The notes under the pieces: model-generated
The model's input: only the letters and a program-made list of their open reading frames with translations
Told to the model about the DNA's origin: nothing
Databases searched by the model: none
Program-made: the position numbers and the translations under genes
Part shown: in pieces, positions 1 through 9,028 of the stretch
Position numbering within the stretch: position 1 is the first letter of the stretch
Layout of the letters: each line of letters opens with the position of its first letter
Source: Bin87 sp965204685
Lineage (GTDB): Bacteria > Chloroflexota > Dehalococcoidia > Lucifugimonadales > UBA3495
Direction of reading: 5' to 3'
Assembly (NCBI GenBank): GCA_965204685.1
Contig: OZ242004.1
Span: 2,170,001 to 2,234,000 of the forward strand
Length of the DNA: 64,000 nt

Positions 1-2386
<2,386 letters not shown>

Positions 2387-2705
2387 GGAGCGATTTTACC
2401 CTATGCGCCAACTCGCCGGGTCAGGGAACCGACACGAAAGCGCCCGGCCGGAACTGACCGGCTCAGCCGGTACTGGCGAACGCCCGTCGCCGATCGTCTC
2501 TGGTATCCCATTCCGGACCGCTCCCGTAGAGCGCACGACCGCAAACTTGCGAGAACTTTTATGACTATTCAAAAAATTGGGCAAGATGTGGCACGCGCAC
2601 GGTGTGCGCCTATATGACATTCGTGTATTATTGCGCCATCGCACCACCCGCCAGCCCCGCTTCGCAACGGCGCTGGCGAATAACATCGGGAAGAGAAGAG
2701 AAAAT
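2387..2705. other. Intergenic region between divergent mutS and HTH gene
   Basis: This 319-base stretch separates two divergent genes and should hold both promoters, but neither is convincing. A TAAAAT hexamer lies about 5 bases before the mutS start without a clear -35 box. AT-rich hexamers (TATATG, TATTAT) lie near 2611-2635 before the HTH gene. A small inverted repeat, GCGCAC-GGT-GTGCGC, at 2595-2609 could be an operator, but that is only a guess from symmetry. No supported ORF is present. Confidence 0.4.
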
Positions 2706-2942
2706 ATGGCAACGCAGCGGATCAGAAAGACGAAATTAATGCGCAGCGTGGAAGAAAAACACGGGAGGCAACTGGAAAGCCTGGTCCCCGACCTGGTCAA
2801 CGAAATGGGAATGAGTCGTGCCGCCTCCCACCTGGGGGTCAGTCCCGCCACCCTGGGATACTGGATGTTGAAAATGGGTATCCAATATCGCCGCGTCGCG
2901 TTGGCGGACGGCGAAACTATCGAGGTTCGACGCCAGGGCTGA
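2706..2942 (+). CDS. Small helix-turn-helix protein, 78 aa
   Basis: A 78-residue basic protein with a predicted HTH segment in its second half (MGMSRAASHLGVSPATLGYW), the pattern expected of a DNA-binding helix pair ending in a recognition helix. The ATG at 2706 follows a purine-rich ribosome site (GAAGAGA) at good spacing; a longer in-frame extension to 2577 has no such site and was not used. It is divergent from mutS and convergent with the cupin gene, whose stop lies inside its 3' end. Probably a small transcription regulator; its target is unknown. The GCGCAC/GTGCGC inverted repeat about 100 bases upstream is a candidate autoregulatory site, by inference only. Confidence 0.6.
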   Translation: MATQRIRKTKLMRSVEEKHGRQLESLVPDLVNEMGMSRAASHLGVSPATLGYWMLKMGIQYRRVALADGETIEVRRQG

Positions 2943-3393
2943 CGTCGGGCGGAGCCAGTGTAGCCGCCCCCAGCCCTCCCTGCGGCAGATCAACCGCCTC
3001 GTCCATGCCCGGCCATGCCGGCATGGTGACGCATATGAACCGCATCTCCGAGCCGGCGTCGGCGCGAAACTGGAATCCCCAGCCAATAGGGATCACCAGG
3101 GCGTCCCCGGCCTCAACCCTCACCGGCGGAACCTCCGTGACCGGCGCTCCCGGAGGACATCGCCAGACCTCCCCGGCTCCGGAAAGCACGTACCACGCTT
3201 CCTCAACGGTGCGGTGACGCACCGGGCGGCTGGTTTGTCCGGCGCCGATGGTGACCTCCACCATACTGCAACGGGTCGCCCCGTGGGCGTCCGTCAGCAG
3301 GAGCCGTACTTCCGAGCCATCCGGCGCGACGATAGGGTCGCCCGAAGCTCGGCCCGCCGGGGGCGCCGACTCCGGTCGGGCGTTTCCAGACAA
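2917..3393 (-). CDS. Cupin-domain protein
   Basis: A single-domain cupin. The first conserved motif is seen around RHRTVEEAWYVLSGAGEVW (metal-ligand pattern H-x3-E) and the second around the valine/proline-rich EAGDALVIPIGWGFQFRA. The product is a small beta-barrel protein that often binds a metal; the substrate cannot be inferred. It lies just downstream of the enoyl-CoA hydratase gene on the same strand and is probably co-transcribed with it. No ATG lies between the upstream stop (3425) and the cupin core, so I chose the TTG at 3393, which gives 158 aa. An internal ATG at the MVEVTIG segment would give a shorter protein. The start is therefore uncertain, while the cupin fold is well supported. 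Confidence 0.72.
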   Translation of the reverse strand: MSGNARPESAPPAGRASGDPIVAPDGSEVRLLLTDAHGATRCSMVEVTIGAGQTSRPVRHRTVEEAWYVLSGAGEVWRCPPGAPVTEVPPVRVEAGDALVIPIGWGFQFRADAGSEMRFICVTMPAWPGMDEAVDLPQGGLGAATLAPPDVSPGVEPR

Positions 3394-3424
3394 GTTACCG
3401 TTACCGGAGAGGCCAGGCTCAAGA

Positions 3425-4240
3425 TCAGGCGGAACGGGGCTTCCGTCCTTTCCGGGCCAGGAAGTCCGAGAACCCCTCCTCCACCGTGAGTCCCTTGAAA
3501 CGCCCGGTGCGGCCCTCAATCTCGTTGCGGTACTGCTGTTCGGTGGGCAGCCCGGAATGTTCCAGCAGCAACTGCTTGATGTTCGCCAACCCCTCAACCC
3601 GGTTGCGGGCGATGCCCGCCGCAATATCCAGCGTCCGGTCCATGAGCTCTTCCGAGGGAACCAGGTGGTTGATGAGGCCCATGTGGTAGGCCTCTTCGGC
3701 GAAAACTTCCCGGCCGCTGAGCAACAGTTCCTTGGCCCGATGGATGCCCACCAGTTGCGGCAGGCTCCAGGTCGCGTTCATCTGGCCGTAATTCACCGCA
3801 AGGAACCGGAAGCTGCTCTTTTCGCAGCCCACCAGGAAGTCCAGGCTGGTGGCAAGCACCGTGCCGCCGCCGTAGCAAAGCCCGTTCACCGCCCCGATGA
3901 TCGGCTTGCTGCTGGTGTGCAGGTGCCAGGTGTATTCGGCCCGCTCGGCCTGCCCCGCTTCGCGCTCATCCGGGGCAAGCTCCCGGTTCTCGTGGATATC
4001 GGCGCCCGCGGAAAAAGCGCGTTCGCCGGCGCCGGTGATGATCACCGCGCCCACGCTGTCATCCGCTTCATAATCGGTAATGGCCTGGTCCAGCTCGCGC
4101 ACCAATTGGAGATTGAGAGCGTTCAGAACCTCGGGGCGGTTCAACGTGACCACGCCGATATGGGTTTCGACCTCGTTCCGACCCATCATTGTTGGGCGCG
4201 TTACGGTTTCGGTGTTGATGCACGAGTAAGTGGTGACCAT
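3425..4240 (-). CDS. Enoyl-CoA hydratase/isomerase family protein
   Basis: A 271-residue crotonase-fold enzyme acting on acyl-CoA thioesters (hydration or isomerisation). The two oxyanion-hole segments are visible: GERAFSAGADIHE, with the Ala-Asp pair, and VNGLCYGGG. The N-terminus has the classic VVTLNRPEVLNALN strand. Length is normal for the family. The ATG at 4240 follows GGCGAGGATGGAAAC, a plausible ribosome site. A sigma70-like promoter lies at 4297-4326. The cupin gene follows in the same direction. The exact CoA substrate cannot be told from sequence; members do beta-oxidation, ring cleavage or dehalogenation chemistry. Confidence 0.9.
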   Translation of the reverse strand: MVTTYSCINTETVTRPTMMGRNEVETHIGVVTLNRPEVLNALNLQLVRELDQAITDYEADDSVGAVIITGAGERAFSAGADIHENRELAPDEREAGQAERAEYTWHLHTSSKPIIGAVNGLCYGGGTVLATSLDFLVGCEKSSFRFLAVNYGQMNATWSLPQLVGIHRAKELLLSGREVFAEEAYHMGLINHLVPSEELMDRTLDIAAGIARNRVEGLANIKQLLLEHSGLPTEQQYRNEIEGRTGRFKGLTVEEGFSDFLARKGRKPRSA

Positions 4241-4296
4241 GTTTCCATCCTCGCCGTCCGGGAAAGGGATTGCCGGCGTTCTGCCGGAGCGCCCGC

Positions 4297-4326
4297 ATTA
4301 TAGCGGCACTGAAGAAGGGCCGCCAA
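4297..4326 (-). promoter_or_regulatory. Predicted sigma70 promoter for the enoyl-CoA hydratase gene
   Basis: Read on the minus strand, TTGGCG (4326-4321) is followed after 18 bases by a perfect TATAAT (4302-4297), about 57 bases before the ATG at 4240. The -35 box overlaps the stem of the upstream terminator. Confidence 0.55.
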
Positions 4327-4343
4327 TTCCAGGCGGCCCTTTC
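4313..4343 (-). terminator. Hairpin terminator downstream of the YtxH-like gene
   Basis: A perfect 9-bp stem (AGGGCCGCC at 4316-4324 with GGCGGCCCT at 4332-4340) and a 7-base loop. On the minus strand it is followed by TCTTC. It sits between the stop of the YtxH-like gene (4381) and the next gene, as expected for a rho-independent terminator with a weak T tract. Confidence 0.55.
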
Positions 4344-4380
4344 CGTTAGGGAGGCGTAGGCGTTTCCCGCCGGGTGGCGG

Positions 4381-4620
4381 TTAGCACCGCCCAGCGAAGA
4401 CGCCGTCATCCTCCAGCACGAAGTCGGCGGGAAACTCCCGGCGGCCCCTCATCTTGCGCCATGCGGACCCGGCCCGCTGGTAGCCGGACTGCACCCCGCG
4501 CCGGATGTCGGATCGGGTCTCCCGGCCGCTCTTGGGCGCCATCATAATTCCCGCAGCGGCGCCGACGGCCAGGCCGGTCAGTATCAGGGCGGCGTTGCGC
4601 TTCACGTTCTTGTTCATCAT
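4381..4620 (-). CDS. YtxH-like membrane-anchored small protein, 79 aa
   Basis: Begins MMNKNVKRNAALILTGLAV and continues through a glycine/alanine-rich hydrophobic helix to MAPKSGRETRSDIR. This hydrophobic anchor followed by APKSGxETR is the hallmark of YtxH-type (gas-vesicle/stress-associated) small proteins. The remainder is charged and ends FVLEDDGVFAGRC. The ATG at 4620 follows a near-perfect AGGAGG. A strong promoter stands at 4706-4734. Single-gene unit closed by a hairpin at 4313-4343. Function in this family is poorly known; it is likely an envelope stress protein anchored by one helix. Confidence 0.72.
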   Translation of the reverse strand: MMNKNVKRNAALILTGLAVGAAAGIMMAPKSGRETRSDIRRGVQSGYQRAGSAWRKMRGRREFPADFVLEDDGVFAGRC

Positions 4621-4950
4621 GTTTTCCTCCTGTCCTTGGTATGGATTCCGAAAAGTTGGTTGGATATGGGTCACGGCTCGTTCCTTATCGCTGTTCTTAT
4701 CATAAATAATAATACAAAGTAGCACGTTTGTCAATAATGCGGCGCGCCGGCGCCAGACGTTTCAGGTCATTTCCAATAATCCTGCCGCGTCGTCACGATG
4801 AAAAGCCAGCAATTCACCTTGCCGCCCGCATCCTGCCCATCCTGCGTATCCATGCAAAACGTAACCCGCCGGGTTTTACGCTATACTGGCGACGCCCGGC
4901 CGGATCGACTCGACACTTATGCCGGCTGACGGCTTCCACGGAGGGACATT
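4621..4950. other. Intergenic region between divergent YtxH-like gene and hydantoinase
   Basis: This 330-base stretch holds the YtxH promoter at 4706-4734. On the plus strand, TATACT at 4882-4887 could be a -10 box for the hydantoinase gene, without a convincing -35. Nothing else was recognised. Confidence 0.4.
4706..4734 (-). promoter_or_regulatory. Strong sigma70 promoter for the YtxH-like gene
   Basis: On the minus strand, a perfect TTGACA (4734-4729), a 17-base spacer and TATTAT (4711-4706). It reads toward the YtxH-like gene, whose ATG is about 86 bases downstream. The surrounding AT-rich patch contrasts with the GC-rich genome. Confidence 0.72.
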
Positions 4951-6375
4951 ATGCTGGACTTGATCATCCGCGGCGGCCAGGTCGTCACGCCCTGGGGCGT
5001 GGGCGACTGGGACGTGTGCATCCAGGGCGAGAAGATCGTCGCCATCACCGCGCCCAACGCCATGACCGACGATGTGACCCGGGTCATCGACGCCACCGGA
5101 AAGATCGTGGTGCCGGGCGGCATCGAGCCCCACGCCCACATCGACGCGCCCATCATGGGGCCTGGAAACCTGCGCACCGCTCCGCCGGAGCAGGTCAGCC
5201 GGGCCGCCCTGTTCGGCGGCACCACCACCCTGCTGGACTTCGCCATCCACCACCCGGGCAACACCATCGAAGATGCCATCCAGGAGCGAACCAACTCCTG
5301 GCGCGGCAACTCCTACGCTGACTACGCCCACCACCTGATGCTCCTTGGCGAAATCCCCCAGCGCACCCTGGAATCGCTCCACGAGTACATCGAGGGCGGC
5401 TGGTCCAGCGTCAAGATCTTCACCACCAACATCCGCCCGCCGGAAATGTCCGGCGAGCCCCGCAAGGTCGGCATGGGCCATCTCCACGATCTCATGGAGG
5501 TCATCCAGCGCAACGACGCCATGCTCCTCGTCCACTCCGAGGACGACGACATGGTGCAGTATATGTACGAAAAGCTCCAGCGCGAGGAGCGCAACGAGTG
5601 GTGGAACATGCCCCTGGTCCACAGCAACGAGTCGGAAGACGTTTCCTTCCGCCGCGTTCTCCGCGTCGCGGAGTGGACCGGTTCGCCCGTGTACTTCGTC
5701 CACGTCAGCGCCCGCGAGGGCATCAACGCCATCGGCGAGGCTCGCAACAAGGGCATGGCGATCTATGGCGAGACCCTGCACAACTACGCCTGCTTCAACG
5801 CCAACAATTACAAGGAAGAGAACGGGATGAAGTACCACACGTACCCGTCCCTCAAGTCGCCGGAGGACGCCGCCATGCTGTGGAAGGGCATCGCCTGGGG
5901 CGGCCTGCACACCATGGCCACCGACGAATACTGCACCGACTGGAATCTCAAGATCCAGGGCAAGTCGGTACGCGACGTCACCGGCGGCCACAACGGGGCC
6001 GAGACCCGCGTCGGCATCACCTACAGCGAAGGCGTGTCCAAGCGCGGCATGTCCCTCCAGCGGTTCGTGGACGTGACCTCCGCCAACGCCGCCCGCATCT
6101 TCGGCCTCTACCCGCGCAAGGGAGCGCTGGCGCCCGGCAGCGACGCCGACATCACCCTCATCGACCCCTCGATCAAGAAGCGCCTGACCATGGATGACCT
6201 GCACATCAGCGACTACAGCATCTGGGAGGACTTTGAGATCGAAGGCTGGCCGGTGATGACCATCATGCGCGGCACGGTGGCCGTCGAAAACGGACAGCTG
6301 AACGCCCCGGCGGGTCACGGCCAGTGGATTTCCCGCAAGGTGGACCGCGAGGTCACCAACCGGCCGATTGGCTAG
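4951..6375 (+). CDS. Dihydropyrimidinase/D-hydantoinase family amidohydrolase
   Basis: A 474-residue cyclic amidohydrolase that opens hydantoin, dihydropyrimidine or related imide rings using a binuclear metal centre. All metal ligands are in place: His61 and His63 in IEPHAHID, the to-be-carboxylated Lys155 in SSVKIFTT, His195 in VHSED, His251 in YFVHVSA and Asp325 in ATDEY. Length is normal for the family. The ATG at 4951 follows CGGAGGGACATT. It stands alone and ends just before a dispersed hairpin repeat at 6400-6427. Family members also include allantoinases and phenylhydantoinases, so the substrate is uncertain. Confidence 0.93.
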   Translation: MLDLIIRGGQVVTPWGVGDWDVCIQGEKIVAITAPNAMTDDVTRVIDATGKIVVPGGIEPHAHIDAPIMGPGNLRTAPPEQVSRAALFGGTTTLLDFAIHHPGNTIEDAIQERTNSWRGNSYADYAHHLMLLGEIPQRTLESLHEYIEGGWSSVKIFTTNIRPPEMSGEPRKVGMGHLHDLMEVIQRNDAMLLVHSEDDDMVQYMYEKLQREERNEWWNMPLVHSNESEDVSFRRVLRVAEWTGSPVYFVHVSAREGINAIGEARNKGMAIYGETLHNYACFNANNYKEENGMKYHTYPSLKSPEDAAMLWKGIAWGGLHTMATDEYCTDWNLKIQGKSVRDVTGGHNGAETRVGITYSEGVSKRGMSLQRFVDVTSANAARIFGLYPRKGALAPGSDADITLIDPSIKKRLTMDDLHISDYSIWEDFEIEGWPVMTIMRGTVAVENGQLNAPAGHGQWISRKVDREVTNRPIG

Positions 6376-6399
6376 CCGGAATGATATAACCACAACGGC

Positions 6400-6427
6400 G
6401 TAGGGGCGAATGATTATCCGCCCCTAC
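6400..6427. repeat. Dispersed hairpin repeat, copy a
   Basis: GTAGGGGCG and a partner CCGCCCCTAC flank an AT-rich centre containing ATGATTATC, forming a hairpin with a 9-bp outer stem. Related copies are at 8990-9013, 14647-14673 and 15934-15955. It lies 25 bases after the hydantoinase stop. Confidence 0.75.
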
Positions 6428-6442
6428 ATTGCGCAAACCCCC

Positions 6443-6961
6443 ATGGATTTTGACATGACTACGACGAACGAAAGCCCCCAAACTTGGGAATCGGTATCGG
6501 AAAGAATGCCGGATCTACTGGGAACCTTAAAGTCCTGCGAGCTTTTGCATCGAGACCGACGCGGGCAACTGCCGCGGGTTCCTGACCGCGGCATCTATGT
6601 TTTCTACCTCGCAGACAGCCCCATTTACGTGGGAAGAACCGACCGGATGCGCGAACGATTGCAGGAACATGGTCGGCCCGGTTCCACGCACAATTCCGCC
6701 ACCTTGGCTTTTGCGATGGCTTCCCGTATTGCAGGAGTTCTGGAGTTGGACTCGATTGGCGCTTTCTCCAGGAACGAGTTGCAGCGTGACCCGGAGTTTA
6801 AAAAGCTCTTTGATGAGTCAAAGAAGTCAGTGCGCAGCATGGGCATCCGCGTCGTTGAAGTAACCGACCCGATAGAGCAAGCAGTGTTTGAAGTCTATGC
6901 CGCTTTGGAGCTCGGAACGACTCGGGAGCAAGGCGGCTTCAACGACTTCGAAAATCACTGA
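6443..6961 (+). CDS. GIY-YIG nuclease-fold protein
   Basis: A 172-residue protein with a recognisable GIY-YIG core: GIYVFYLADSPIYVGRT at 50-66 gives both the GIY and YVG strands and the following conserved Arg65, then the helix MRERLQEH. The domain makes single-metal DNA-cleaving nucleases and is found in repair, homing and restriction proteins. The catalytic Glu usually near the domain end is not certain here (a candidate is Glu96 or nearby). Three starts are possible (6410, 6443, 6455); 6410 lies inside the hairpin repeat and was rejected, and none has a good ribosome site. It stands upstream of, and may be co-transcribed with, a Phd/PIN toxin-antitoxin pair. Role unknown; an accessory or defence function is inferred from context. 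Confidence 0.72.
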   Translation: MDFDMTTTNESPQTWESVSERMPDLLGTLKSCELLHRDRRGQLPRVPDRGIYVFYLADSPIYVGRTDRMRERLQEHGRPGSTHNSATLAFAMASRIAGVLELDSIGAFSRNELQRDPEFKKLFDESKKSVRSMGIRVVEVTDPIEQAVFEVYAALELGTTREQGGFNDFENH

Positions 6962-7002
6962 GCGGAGCGGCGTTCCTACCGGAAGGTTGCACAGGAGGCG
7001 AC

Positions 7003-7263
7003 ATGAGCGAAGTATGGCAAGTTGAAGAAGCGAAAGCGAGATTCAACGAGTTTATGGCGGCGGCGGAACGCGACGGCCCACAAATAGTCACCAGGTGGGG
7101 AGTGGAAACTGCCGTGCTCGTCCCCATTGCCCAGTGGCGCAGCATGGAAAAACGAACCAAGCGCAATATCAAAGAACTGCTGCTTGCGCCGGAAGCCCGA
7201 ACCGAAAATCTGACACCCCCACGCTCGGAGATGGCGTTCCGAGAGTTGCCTGCACTGGATTAG
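7003..7263 (+). CDS. Phd/YefM-type antitoxin
   Basis: An 86-residue protein opening MSEVWQVEEAKARFNEFM, the pattern of the Phd/YefM antitoxin DNA-binding fold (a strand, then K-A-R-F-N-E-F, then VTRWGVETAVLVP). The C-terminal third should wrap the toxin. ATG at 7003 follows a strong CAGGAGG. The gene ends 4 bases before the PIN toxin gene, so the two are translationally linked. Antitoxins of this class bind their own promoter and repress the operon together with the toxin; the likely operator is between 6961 and 7003, but no palindrome is obvious there. Confidence 0.87.
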   Translation: MSEVWQVEEAKARFNEFMAAAERDGPQIVTRWGVETAVLVPIAQWRSMEKRTKRNIKELLLAPEARTENLTPPRSEMAFRELPALD

Positions 7264-7267
7264 CCTG

Positions 7268-7672
7268 ATGCACTTGCTCGACACGAATGTCGTCTCGGAG
7301 CTTCGCCGCAGCCGTCCCGACCGGGCAGTTTTGAGGTGGATTGAGCGTATTCCACACGATCAACTGTTTCTGTCAGCGGTGACCATCGGAGAAATACAGG
7401 CCGGCATAGAGATAACTCGTGAGCAGGATTCGGAGAAAGCCATCGAAATCGAAACCTGGCTCGTCGAACTGATGGATTCTTACAACGTTTTACCGATGGA
7501 CGGGCCTATTTTCCGGGAATGGGCCCGTCTGCAACACCGTCGGTCTAACACGCTGGCGACGGATGCGATGATCGCAGCCACGGCCATCGTAAATGAACTC
7601 ATAGTTGCCACCAGGAACGTGCGCGATTTCGAACAATTCGATGTGGAGTTGCTCAATCCGTTTCTAAGTTAG
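7268..7672 (+). CDS. PIN-domain toxin, VapC/FitB type
   Basis: A 134-residue single PIN domain, an Mg-dependent ribonuclease fold. The acidic residues are all present: Asp5 in LLDTNVVSE, Glu42 in TIGEIQAG, Asp99 in LATDAMIAATA, and the NVRDF segment (117-121) with Asp120. The order antitoxin-toxin and the Phd-like partner match FitAB/VapBC pairs. FitB/VapC toxins of this kind cut tRNA or rRNA; the target here is unknown. The start at 7268 directly follows the antitoxin stop. The 3' end meets a convergent NYN-domain gene remnant. Confidence 0.9.
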   Translation: MHLLDTNVVSELRRSRPDRAVLRWIERIPHDQLFLSAVTIGEIQAGIEITREQDSEKAIEIETWLVELMDSYNVLPMDGPIFREWARLQHRRSNTLATDAMIAATAIVNELIVATRNVRDFEQFDVELLNPFLS

Positions 7673-7791
7673 TAGGCGCCGAATTGCCCGTATAGCATTT
7701 CTCGCGGGGTAAGCCATTTCAATCTCGGCCGGTTCCTGACGGCTCCGTAGTAAAAATTCCAGCCGTCGATGTATGCAACCGCTGCCGGCAT
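7669..7791 (-). pseudogene. Remnant of a NYN-domain (LabA-like) nuclease gene
   Basis: A 40-residue frame, too short to be an intact gene, that opens MPAAVAYIDGWNFYYGAV and goes on NRPRLKWLTPREML before a stop. The segment Y-I-D-G-x-N-F/L-Y-Y-G-A and the following KWL are the N-terminal strand and first helix of NYN-domain RNases, with the catalytic Asp. The other ~150 residues are missing; the frame ends exactly at the 3' end of the convergent PIN toxin gene. This looks like a gene truncated when the toxin-antitoxin island arrived, or by a later deletion. Confidence 0.55.
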
Positions 7792-7983
7792 GGGAAATCC
7801 TTAAATGCGTAACCGCCCACGTGGGGCGGTTCGCTGCCCATCCGTCGAAACAGGATGGGGGGGTCAGTGGACACGATGCCAGATTTTGCGTCGGTTGTCA
7901 ACCGTCACATCCGCGTACTATGATTGGCAAGTAGCGCGTTCGTCGCGCGACCTTTCGCCTTACTTCAAAGGAGCGAACCCCAA
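7673..7983. other. Region between PIN toxin and zinc-type dehydrogenase
   Basis: Apart from the NYN remnant (to 7791), this 311-base stretch has an inverted repeat AACCGCCC-ACGT-GGGGCGGTT at 7811-7831, perhaps a terminator stem without a T run, and the predicted dehydrogenase promoter at 7895-7924. No other frame was convincing. Confidence 0.5.
7895..7924 (+). promoter_or_regulatory. Predicted promoter for the zinc-type dehydrogenase
   Basis: TTGTCA (7895-7900), an 18-base spacer and TATGAT (7919-7924), about 60 bases before the ATG at 7984. Confidence 0.5.
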
Positions 7984-8955
7984 ATGAAAGCAGCCCAACT
8001 GGTAGCGCCAAAGCGGTGGGAGTTCACCGACGTTGACACCCCCGCTCCCGCCGACGGTCAAGTCCTGATCAAAATGGAAAGCGTCAGCGTCTGTGGCTCG
8101 GATATCCGCCACACCTACGGCCCGGTCCTCGATGAATCTGAGTATCCCATGGCGCCTTGCAAAGGCGCGCATGAACTCGCCGGCGTCATAGTTGATAGCA
8201 AGACTGACGAGTTCCAGGAAGGGCAGCGGGTAATCGCGATACCCTATCCCGGCACCGGCGGGCTCTGCGAGTACATCCTGTCCGAGCCCGGCCGGCTCGC
8301 CCTGCTCCCTGACGAGGGCGGATTGGACGAATGGGTCATGTGCCAGCCGCCGGGCACCGTGCTGTATTCCTGCCGGCAGTTGGGCAGCCCACTGCAGCAG
8401 AGCATCCTGATCTTCGGCCAGGGCAGTATCGGCCTCAGCTTCACCATGATCCTGTCCCGGATGGGCGCTCGCCACGTCATCGTCGTCGATCCGCTGGACT
8501 ACCGCCTCGAAAAGTCCAAGCAGATGGGCTCCACCCACCGCATCAATCCCGACAAGCAGGACGTCGCCGAAGCCGTCATGGAGATCACCAAAGGCCGTGG
8601 CCCGGACGTGTGCGTCGAAGCCGCGGGTTACCCGGAACCGCTCAACGAGTGCTTCCGTCACGTGCGCCAGTTCGGTCAGGTCATCATCTTCGGTATCCAG
8701 ACCGACCACATGGTGCCCATCGAACACAACCTGTGGATGGACAAGCAGCCGCGCATCATCCCGACCACCGGCGCCCGCAGCGGCGACCCCATCAGCCAGA
8801 TCCAGGATATGGTGGACCTCCGCGCCCGGGGATGGGCGGACCCGGCCGAACTGATAACCCATCGCGTGGGCTTTTCGGACATCCAGAACGCCTACGATAT
8901 GTACGAGCAGCGCGAAGACGGCATCATCAAGGTGGTCATGGACATCAACTCGTAG
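7984..8955 (+). CDS. Zinc-type alcohol dehydrogenase-like (MDR) oxidoreductase
   Basis: A 323-residue medium-chain dehydrogenase. The N-terminal GroES-like domain has the catalytic zinc ligand Cys37 (VCGSDIR) and His63-Glu64 (KGAHELAG). The Rossmann part carries GQGSIGL and the acidic end of beta-2 (VVDPLD) expected for NAD binding. The lobe that holds the four structural-zinc cysteines in classical alcohol dehydrogenases is absent, which accounts for the slightly short length. ATG at 7984 follows CAAAGGAGCG. It stands alone behind its own promoter and is followed by a dispersed hairpin. It probably oxidises a secondary alcohol or polyol; the substrate is not predictable. Confidence 0.88.
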   Translation: MKAAQLVAPKRWEFTDVDTPAPADGQVLIKMESVSVCGSDIRHTYGPVLDESEYPMAPCKGAHELAGVIVDSKTDEFQEGQRVIAIPYPGTGGLCEYILSEPGRLALLPDEGGLDEWVMCQPPGTVLYSCRQLGSPLQQSILIFGQGSIGLSFTMILSRMGARHVIVVDPLDYRLEKSKQMGSTHRINPDKQDVAEAVMEITKGRGPDVCVEAAGYPEPLNECFRHVRQFGQVIIFGIQTDHMVPIEHNLWMDKQPRIIPTTGARSGDPISQIQDMVDLRARGWADPAELITHRVGFSDIQNAYDMYEQREDGIIKVVMDINS

Positions 8956-8989
8956 ACGAAAACTTCGTGGGCAACTCGCCCGGCGCCCC

Positions 8990-9013
8990 AGGGGCGGATA
9001 ATCATCCGCCCCT
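8990..9013. repeat. Dispersed hairpin repeat, copy b
   Basis: A perfect 10-bp stem (AGGGGCGGAT with ATCCGCCCCT) around an AATC loop, 35 bases after the dehydrogenase stop. Same family as the hairpin at 6400-6427. With no T run it is a repeat more than a classical terminator, though it could protect mRNA 3' ends. Confidence 0.78.
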
Positions 9014-9028
9014 TCCTTCATTGTCTCC

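Noticed and set aside
2917..3624. A longer cupin protein starting at 3624.
   Set aside because: The added N-terminus lies entirely inside the enoyl-CoA hydratase gene in another frame and has no similarity to cupins.
4876..6393. A 505-codon open frame on the minus strand across the hydantoinase gene.
   Set aside because: The plus-strand hydantoinase has all catalytic residues in order; the antisense frame shows only His/Val/Asp-rich shadow sequence typical of the opposite strand of GC-rich genes.
7669..7791. Reading the short NYN-like frame as the C-terminal end of a transposase (because of RPRLKWLTPREML).
   Set aside because: The segment YIDGWNFYYGAV just before it fits the start of NYN domains much better, and no other transposase sequence or terminal repeats are present.
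7811..7831. Inverted repeat AACCGCCC...GGGGCGGTT as an operator.
   Set aside because: It could equally be a decayed terminator stem or a relic of the hairpin family; nothing ties it to a regulator, so it is only mentioned in the region note.
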